From contig DIWL01000029.1 in assembly GCA_002428455.1 (NCBI GenBank), positions 24,553 to 43,902 on the forward strand: 19,350 nt of DNA, in the 5' to 3' direction. Positions within the stretch are counted from its first letter, which is position 1, and the number at the start of each line of letters is the position of its first letter. The DNA is from Anaerolineaceae bacterium UBA6107. GTDB taxonomy: Bacteria > Chloroflexota > Anaerolineae > Anaerolineales > Anaerolineaceae. Positions 15,225-19,350 of this stretch are shown one piece after another. Both the position numbers and the translations under genes were made by a program. The notes under the pieces were generated by a model. It had not been told where the DNA came from. It made no database searches and saw nothing but the letters and a program-made list of their open reading frames with translations.

Positions 15225-17582
15225 CTACTCAACTTTCCCTGCGTCCAGCATGGCGAGGAAGATCTTCTCAGCTGAGAACGGGGGACCATCCAGGCGGATA
15301 CCGGTGGCATCGTAGATCGCGTTGCCAAGGGCGGCGATGGTTGGCACCATCGGGTGTTCACCAACACCGCGCGCACCCCATGGACCATCATCCTGAGGTA
15401 CTTCCACGTAAGTTGTATCCAACGGGAACGCAGTGTCCGCTGAGGTGGCGATGCGATAATCCACAAAGCTCGGATTGGTCATCACGCCGTTGCGCAGGCG
15501 GATCTCTTCGAACAACGCAGAGCTCAAGCCCTGCACGAATCCACCTTCCACCTGGGCTTTAACCAGCGCGGGGTTGATGGCTTTGCCAACATCGAACGAT
15601 GCACCTGCCCGAATGACATGGATCTTGCCAGTGCTCTTCTCGATCTCAATGTCCAGACCTTCACAGCCCACGGTGTAGTGTACAACCGCGCGCGGACCTT
15701 GACCGGTCTCCGGATCCAGATTTGTAACGTATTTGGGCATGAATGAACCACGTCCCACGATCGGGCCACCCATCCACCCTTCGTCATTTGGTTTGGGAAG
15801 ACCGTAGATAACCAGGTTCGCCAATGGGGTTTCCTGCTCGCTCTTGTAAGAGACGACCATACCGTTCACAATATCCAGATCTTCAGGGGTCTCGTGCCAT
15901 GCTTCAGCGACAACATCCAGGATCTGTTTCCGGGCGTCCAGAGCAGCGAGGCGCACGGCATTTCCCATGCTCCAGGTTAACCGGCTGGCAACGGTTTGCC
16001 ATTCATAGGGGCTGTATTGGGTGTCAACCGGGCCGGCAATGCGTACATCTTCGTATTTCACCCCCAATGCTTCAGCAGCGATCTGTGCCATGACGGTGAA
16101 AGTGCCCTGTCCGATCTCCTGTCCGCCCAAACCAACTGTTGCCTTGCCGTCTTCAGAAAGTTCTACCCATGCGCTCGAACCGGGGTTGGGAGGCATGGCA
16201 GGGGCTTTCCACATGATGGCGATGCCCTTGCCGCGCAGGCGGTCAGGTGTGGAGGGTTTTTCTTTCTTTGTAAACTCGATGGCTTTGGCCACATTATCGA
16301 TGCACTGTTGAATGCCGTTGGCATGCATGGTCATACCGGTCACAACAATGTCACCTTCAGCAATGGCGTTCTGCTTGAGGAATTTGACTCTTTCGATGCC
16401 GGATTTTTCGGCCAGTTCGTCAATTGCCTGGTCAATCCCGGTGTGCAATTCGGACATACCAAATCCGCGGTAAGCACCACCGATGGGATGGTTGGTGTAC
16501 ACGCAGATGCTGTCGGTTTCCACGTTCGGGATGTCGTATGGTCCGGAACTGGAATAACCGCCGGCACGGGTGATGTTGGTTCCGTATTCGGTAGATGCAC
16601 CACCGTCCCAGTACATGGTGTTCTTGAGCGCGAGCAGGTTTCCATCTTTGTCGCAGCCAACTTTGACATGGATCGTCAAACCCTGGCGCACGAAGTTGGT
16701 ATAGAACTCTTCTTCGCGGGTAAGGATGAATTTGATGGGAACACCGGGCAGCTTGGTGGCCAGGGCAACCGGGATGGCTTCCATGGTCAAACCAGCCTTG
16801 GATCCGAATCCACCACCCACAAGCGGTGCGATCACGCGCAGGTCACTGTGGGATATGTGCAAGGCCTTGGCAACCAGGTTGCGCTGGGCGAATGGTGATT
16901 GGGAGGAAGCCCACAGGGTCACTTTGCCTTTTTGATCCATCATGGCCACGGCGCCGTGCGGCTCGATGGGAACATGTTGAATGTGCGGTATCTTGTAGGT
17001 CTTGTCAACGATGAAGGCGCACTCTTTCCAGGCGGCCTCAACGTTGCCTTTGCGGATCTTAAAGTGGTTGGAGATATTGGTACCGGCTTTGGGGAAGATG
17101 AAGTTTACGCATTCATACTTGCCCAGGTCAGGGTGCAGCAGGGGAGCTTTATCAGAAGCGCCATACTCTGCGTCAAACACACCTTCCAGGGGCTCATATT
17201 CTACTTCAACCAGTGTGCAGGCTTTCTGTGCGATCTCTTCACTGACAGCAGCGACCGCTGCCACTGGTTCACCGAGGAAGCGCACACGGTCTGTGGCAAA
17301 GATGGTCTTGTCTTTGAGGTAAAGGCCAATGCGTTCCGGGAAGTCTTTTCCGGTCACAACAGCTTTTACACCGGGGAATTTTTCTGCTTTACTGGTGTCG
17401 ATGCGTTTGATGAGCGCATGCGGGTGCGGGCTGCGTACTGCGCGGGCGTAAAGTAAATTGTTACCGAACTGGATGTCATCCAGGTAGGTCGCTGAACCAG
17501 TTACTTTTTCCAGTACATCGTTACGCGGGACACTCGCGCCGACCACAGTTGGATTTTTTTCTTTTGATTTAGCGTTTGCCAT
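15225..17582 (-). CDS. Xanthine dehydrogenase-family molybdopterin-binding large subunit
   Basis: The 785-residue protein is the Mo-cofactor subunit of a three-part molybdenum hydroxylase. The N-terminal domain (about 14-130) has GEPVAAVAA at 104-112. The Mo-binding domains carry GGGFGSKAG (256-264), AYRGFGMSE (370-378) and GGQEIGQG (486-493), and the catalytic Glu is E742 in GVGEHP (739-744). AYRGFG rather than AYxCSFR excludes CO dehydrogenase. The enzyme would hydroxylate a carbon next to nitrogen in an aromatic heterocycle, using water. Purines, nicotinate-type or pyrimidine substrates all fit. The start has GGAG 7 bases upstream, 57 bases after the 2Fe-2S gene. No XdhC-like maturation gene is in the window. 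Confidence 0.93.
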   Translation of the reverse strand: MANAKSKEKNPTVVGASVPRNDVLEKVTGSATYLDDIQFGNNLLYARAVRSPHPHALIKRIDTSKAEKFPGVKAVVTGKDFPERIGLYLKDKTIFATDRVRFLGEPVAAVAAVSEEIAQKACTLVEVEYEPLEGVFDAEYGASDKAPLLHPDLGKYECVNFIFPKAGTNISNHFKIRKGNVEAAWKECAFIVDKTYKIPHIQHVPIEPHGAVAMMDQKGKVTLWASSQSPFAQRNLVAKALHISHSDLRVIAPLVGGGFGSKAGLTMEAIPVALATKLPGVPIKFILTREEEFYTNFVRQGLTIHVKVGCDKDGNLLALKNTMYWDGGASTEYGTNITRAGGYSSSGPYDIPNVETDSICVYTNHPIGGAYRGFGMSELHTGIDQAIDELAEKSGIERVKFLKQNAIAEGDIVVTGMTMHANGIQQCIDNVAKAIEFTKKEKPSTPDRLRGKGIAIMWKAPAMPPNPGSSAWVELSEDGKATVGLGGQEIGQGTFTVMAQIAAEALGVKYEDVRIAGPVDTQYSPYEWQTVASRLTWSMGNAVRLAALDARKQILDVVAEAWHETPEDLDIVNGMVVSYKSEQETPLANLVIYGLPKPNDEGWMGGPIVGRGSFMPKYVTNLDPETGQGPRAVVHYTVGCEGLDIEIEKSTGKIHVIRAGASFDVGKAINPALVKAQVEGGFVQGLSSALFEEIRLRNGVMTNPSFVDYRIATSADTAFPLDTTYVEVPQDDGPWGARGVGEHPMVPTIAALGNAIYDATGIRLDGPPFSAEKIFLAMLDAGKVE

Positions 17583-17639
17583 ATTTCGGCTCCTTTAAGG
17601 ATTTCTCCTGTTTTTTTATCTATTACTGTGTCGGAAGGC

Positions 17640-18104
17640 TTATTCACCAGCCGCTTCTTTAACAGCTTCAACGATTCTGTAGTAGCCAGTGCAGCGGCAC
17701 AGATTACCTACCAGCGCTTCCCGAATCTCGTTCTCAGTGGGATGGGGATTGCGTTTCAGCAGGGCGGTCGCTGAGATCAGCATACCGGGAGTGCAGAAAC
17801 CGCATTGCACGCCACCGGTCTTGATGATGGTATCCTGGAGCTTGCTGAGTTTGCCTTGCTTGGCCAGTCCTTCCACGGTAAGGATATTCGCACCATCACA
17901 CTCGGCAGCCAGTACCATACAACTGTTCACCGGCTCATCATTCATCATTACGGTGCAAGCGCCGCATTCACCAGCTGTGCAGCCGTTCTTGGTACCGGTG
18001 AGGGAAAGCTTTTCCCTCAGCATCTGGAGCAGGGTCATGTGTTGTGGGACATCCACCGTTTCGACAACTTCATTCACGGTGAGCGTAATTCTTGAATAAG
18101 ACAT
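17640..18104 (-). CDS. (2Fe-2S) subunit of molybdenum hydroxylase
   Basis: The 154-residue protein has the two iron-sulphur domains of this subunit. C42, C47, C50 and C62 hold the plant-ferredoxin-type cluster (GCTAGECGAC at 41-50). C101, C104, C136 and C138 hold the second, helical-domain cluster (CGFC and CRC). It passes electrons from the Mo centre to FAD. The start at 18104 follows AGGAGG by 5 bases; a longer frame from 18158 runs back into the FAD gene and has no ribosome site. It lies 32 bases after the FAD subunit. Confidence 0.96.
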   Translation of the reverse strand: MSYSRITLTVNEVVETVDVPQHMTLLQMLREKLSLTGTKNGCTAGECGACTVMMNDEPVNSCMVLAAECDGANILTVEGLAKQGKLSKLQDTIIKTGGVQCGFCTPGMLISATALLKRNPHPTENEIREALVGNLCRCTGYYRIVEAVKEAAGE

Positions 18105-18136
18105 TGAATCCTCCTGTAATATGCAAACAGCCGGGG

Positions 18137-19030
18137 CTATTTGTTTAATGTTGCCCACACTTCTGTGAGTGCTTCGCGGGTAAGGTTGCGCACCATCTGT
18201 TTGCGATATCGAGCTGAACCGCGAACATCATCGATCGGTGTTACCGCGTTCATGGCAGCTTCTGCCGCTTCGGCAATGCTTTCGGCTGTAATTTTCTTTT
18301 CAGAGAGAATGGCTTCAGCTTTCAACGCTTCCATGGGAACCGGTGCAACAGAGGCCAGGGCAATACGGAAGGCGTATCCAGAGGGTGACTTACTGTATGG
18401 GTAACCCATTACTGCAACACCCACAATGGACAGGTCGCTGATGATATTGCGTCCCAACTTCTTGTACACTCCCACCATTCCGGCGGGGGGCGGAGGCAGG
18501 GTGATCGAGGTGACTACCTCGCCAGCCTTGAGCACGGTGCGACCAGGAGCGAGGAAGAAGGAACTCAATGGGATTGTGCGCTTTCCCTCAGTTCCCGTTA
18601 CATTTAATACACCGTCCAACACCAGGCAGGTACCGATGGTATCTCCGGCGGGTGAGGCGTTGCAAATATTTCCGATTACAGTGGCGCGGTTGCGCAATTG
18701 GTAACTGGCGACTGAATTGGCTGCCTGGACCAGGTTGGGGTAATGCTTGATCACATCTTTATTCCTGGCCACCTGGTTCATCGTTACAGCAGCGCCAATT
18801 GTCAGACCTTTCTTGGCGTCAAAGGTTAATTCATTCGTACCATCAAGACCTTTGATGTCGACCAGGTAGTCGAGTTTCATTACACCGTCACGTAGTCTAA
18901 CGAAGCAGTCAGTACCGCCTGAGAAAGGCTTGGCAGCTCCGTCGTGTTCCGCCAAAAACTTGCAAGCCTCTGAGAGGCTGGCGGGTTTTACATACTCTAG
19001 CTCTGGGAGTCCTGGATGAGGATTGATCAT
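18137..19030 (-). CDS. FAD-binding subunit of molybdenum hydroxylase
   Basis: The 297-residue protein is the CoxM/XdhB-type flavin subunit. FAD-binding motifs are SGGTD (37-41) and RNRATVIGNICNASPAGD (113-130). The C-terminal CO_deh_flav_C-like domain begins near 185. The length leaves no room for the 4Fe-4S insert of 4-hydroxybenzoyl-CoA reductase, so oxidation rather than dearomatising reduction is favoured. The start at 19030 has AGGA 6 bases upstream; a GTG at 19081 in frame has no ribosome site. It is the first gene of the operon, so the order is FAD, Fe-S, Mo. It would pass electrons on to NAD+ or another acceptor. Confidence 0.93.
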   Translation of the reverse strand: MINPHPGLPELEYVKPASLSEACKFLAEHDGAAKPFSGGTDCFVRLRDGVMKLDYLVDIKGLDGTNELTFDAKKGLTIGAAVTMNQVARNKDVIKHYPNLVQAANSVASYQLRNRATVIGNICNASPAGDTIGTCLVLDGVLNVTGTEGKRTIPLSSFFLAPGRTVLKAGEVVTSITLPPPPAGMVGVYKKLGRNIISDLSIVGVAVMGYPYSKSPSGYAFRIALASVAPVPMEALKAEAILSEKKITAESIAEAAEAAMNAVTPIDDVRGSARYRKQMVRNLTREALTEVWATLNK

Positions 19031-19114
19031 GGTATGTCCTGTCTTTCTTAGATTTTTAGTTCGTCTTGCGGGTTTTGTCACCCTGTTTCAGCAATCGCCT
19101 ATCGACCGATGTGG

Positions 19115-19177
19115 GGTGAGAACTTAAGGATCGTTTGTTAGGGCCCAGGGGATTGGATTTGCTTCCAGTAACTCACC
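19115..19177 (-). promoter_or_regulatory. Possible structured leader of the Mo-hydroxylase operon
   Basis: The predicted leader from about 19265 to 19031 is some 235 bases, far longer than at other units. On the RNA strand GGUGAG (19177-19172) can pair with CUCACC (19120-19115), and inside it ACU with AGU and GGA with UCC, enclosing a loop with CCUGGGCC. It matches no riboswitch class recognised by eye. It could be a cis-regulatory RNA or a chance fold. Confidence 0.3.
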
Positions 19178-19271
19178 TCGCTTTCAATTAACGTTAAGAA
19201 TAAAACAAATACGTCATTTTTCAAATGGCGGATAACTTGCCGGATGTTACATTTCTAGCTTCGCTAAGTTG

Positions 19272-19300
19272 ATGATAGCATGAAAAAAAACTGATTACAA
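19272..19300 (-). promoter_or_regulatory. Extended -10 promoter of the Mo-hydroxylase operon
   Basis: On the minus strand TTGTAA (19300-19295) and TATCAT (19277-19272) are separated by 17 bases, and TGC precedes the -10. The TGC-TATnAT form is shared with the importer promoter. Confidence 0.6.
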
Positions 19301-19314
19301 GGCAAATATAGCGC

Positions 19315-19325
19315 TTGTCAGACAA
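19315..19325. promoter_or_regulatory. Perfect palindrome TTGTCAGACAA, candidate GntR-type operator
   Basis: An 11-base palindrome centred on 19320, 14 bases upstream of the -35 of the Mo-hydroxylase promoter. It fits the TnGTnnnACnA pattern of FadR-type GntR operators. The position upstream of -35 suits an activator, or a divergent gene beyond the window. The segment 19326-19350 shows no gene. Confidence 0.4.
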
Positions 19326-19350
19326 ATCAGGATAAATGTAATGCCTGGTT

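Noticed and set aside
15996..16898. 300-codon plus-strand reading frame opposite the Mo subunit
   Set aside because: It lies entirely within a conserved minus-strand enzyme gene and its translation has no domain features.
15225..17582. CO dehydrogenase large subunit (CoxL)
   Set aside because: The active-site loop reads AYRGFG, not the AYxCSFR motif needed for the Cu-Mo centre of CO dehydrogenase.
19115..19177. ZTP-type riboswitch, because the RNA strand has ACUGG followed by CUGGGCC
   Set aside because: The two elements are only about 20 bases apart and the intervening conserved stems are missing, so the likeness is superficial.

Overview
The window reads as a bacterial chromosome segment of about 52-55% GC with dense operons, SD-led starts and sigma70-type promoters. 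Gene content (sodium-pumping decarboxylase, molybdenum hydroxylase, nucleoside-type ABC importer, DUF5666-like secreted protein, GT-C-like membrane protein) suggests a fermentative anaerobe, plausibly Chloroflexota/Anaerolineae. That assignment is inferred from overall protein character, not from a marker gene. No insertion sequence, phage gene, integrase or CRISPR array was seen.

Layout. Plus strand, 1-3645: a secreted DUF5666-like protein, a large polytopic GT-C-like membrane protein, tRNA-Phe with its own promoter and terminator, and a DUF2877 (AllH-like) protein. A bidirectional terminator at 3647-3678 separates these from a long minus-strand block of four apparent transcription units. 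Read in the direction of transcription (right to left) they are: (A) FAD subunit, 2Fe-2S subunit and Mo subunit of a xanthine-dehydrogenase-type hydroxylase, then a strong hairpin, then a CodA-like amidohydrolase; (B) BMP-family lipoprotein, then a strong hairpin, then a double-NBD ATPase and two permeases of a nucleoside-type ABC importer, ending in a terminator; (C) a biotin-dependent, Na+-translocating acyl-CoA decarboxylase in the order alpha-delta-gamma-beta, ending in a terminator; (D) a kynurenine-formamidase-like cyclase and a GNAT-like protein, ending at the shared terminator.

How the genes may work together (inference). Unit B would import a nucleoside, nucleobase or related N-heterocycle. 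Unit A would hydroxylate it at a carbon next to nitrogen and then deaminate or hydrolyse it. The cyclase of unit D belongs to a family that hydrolyses amide or formamide bonds and could act later. The DUF2877 protein belongs to the family of AllH from anaerobic allantoin/oxamate metabolism. Unit C would decarboxylate an acyl-CoA product (methylmalonyl-CoA or similar) and store the energy as a sodium gradient. Together this looks like an N-heterocycle fermentation locus, but the substrate cannot be fixed from sequence.

Regulation. Candidate promoters precede every minus-strand unit; three have extended -10 elements. A perfect palindrome TTGTCAGACAA lies just upstream of the unit A promoter, and a related imperfect one (TTGTACGACAT on the coding strand) abuts the unit D -10. 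Both fit the half-site spacing of FadR-type GntR operators. No regulator gene is in the window. Four starts on the minus strand, and three further ones, were placed by ribosome binding sites rather than by the longest reading frame.
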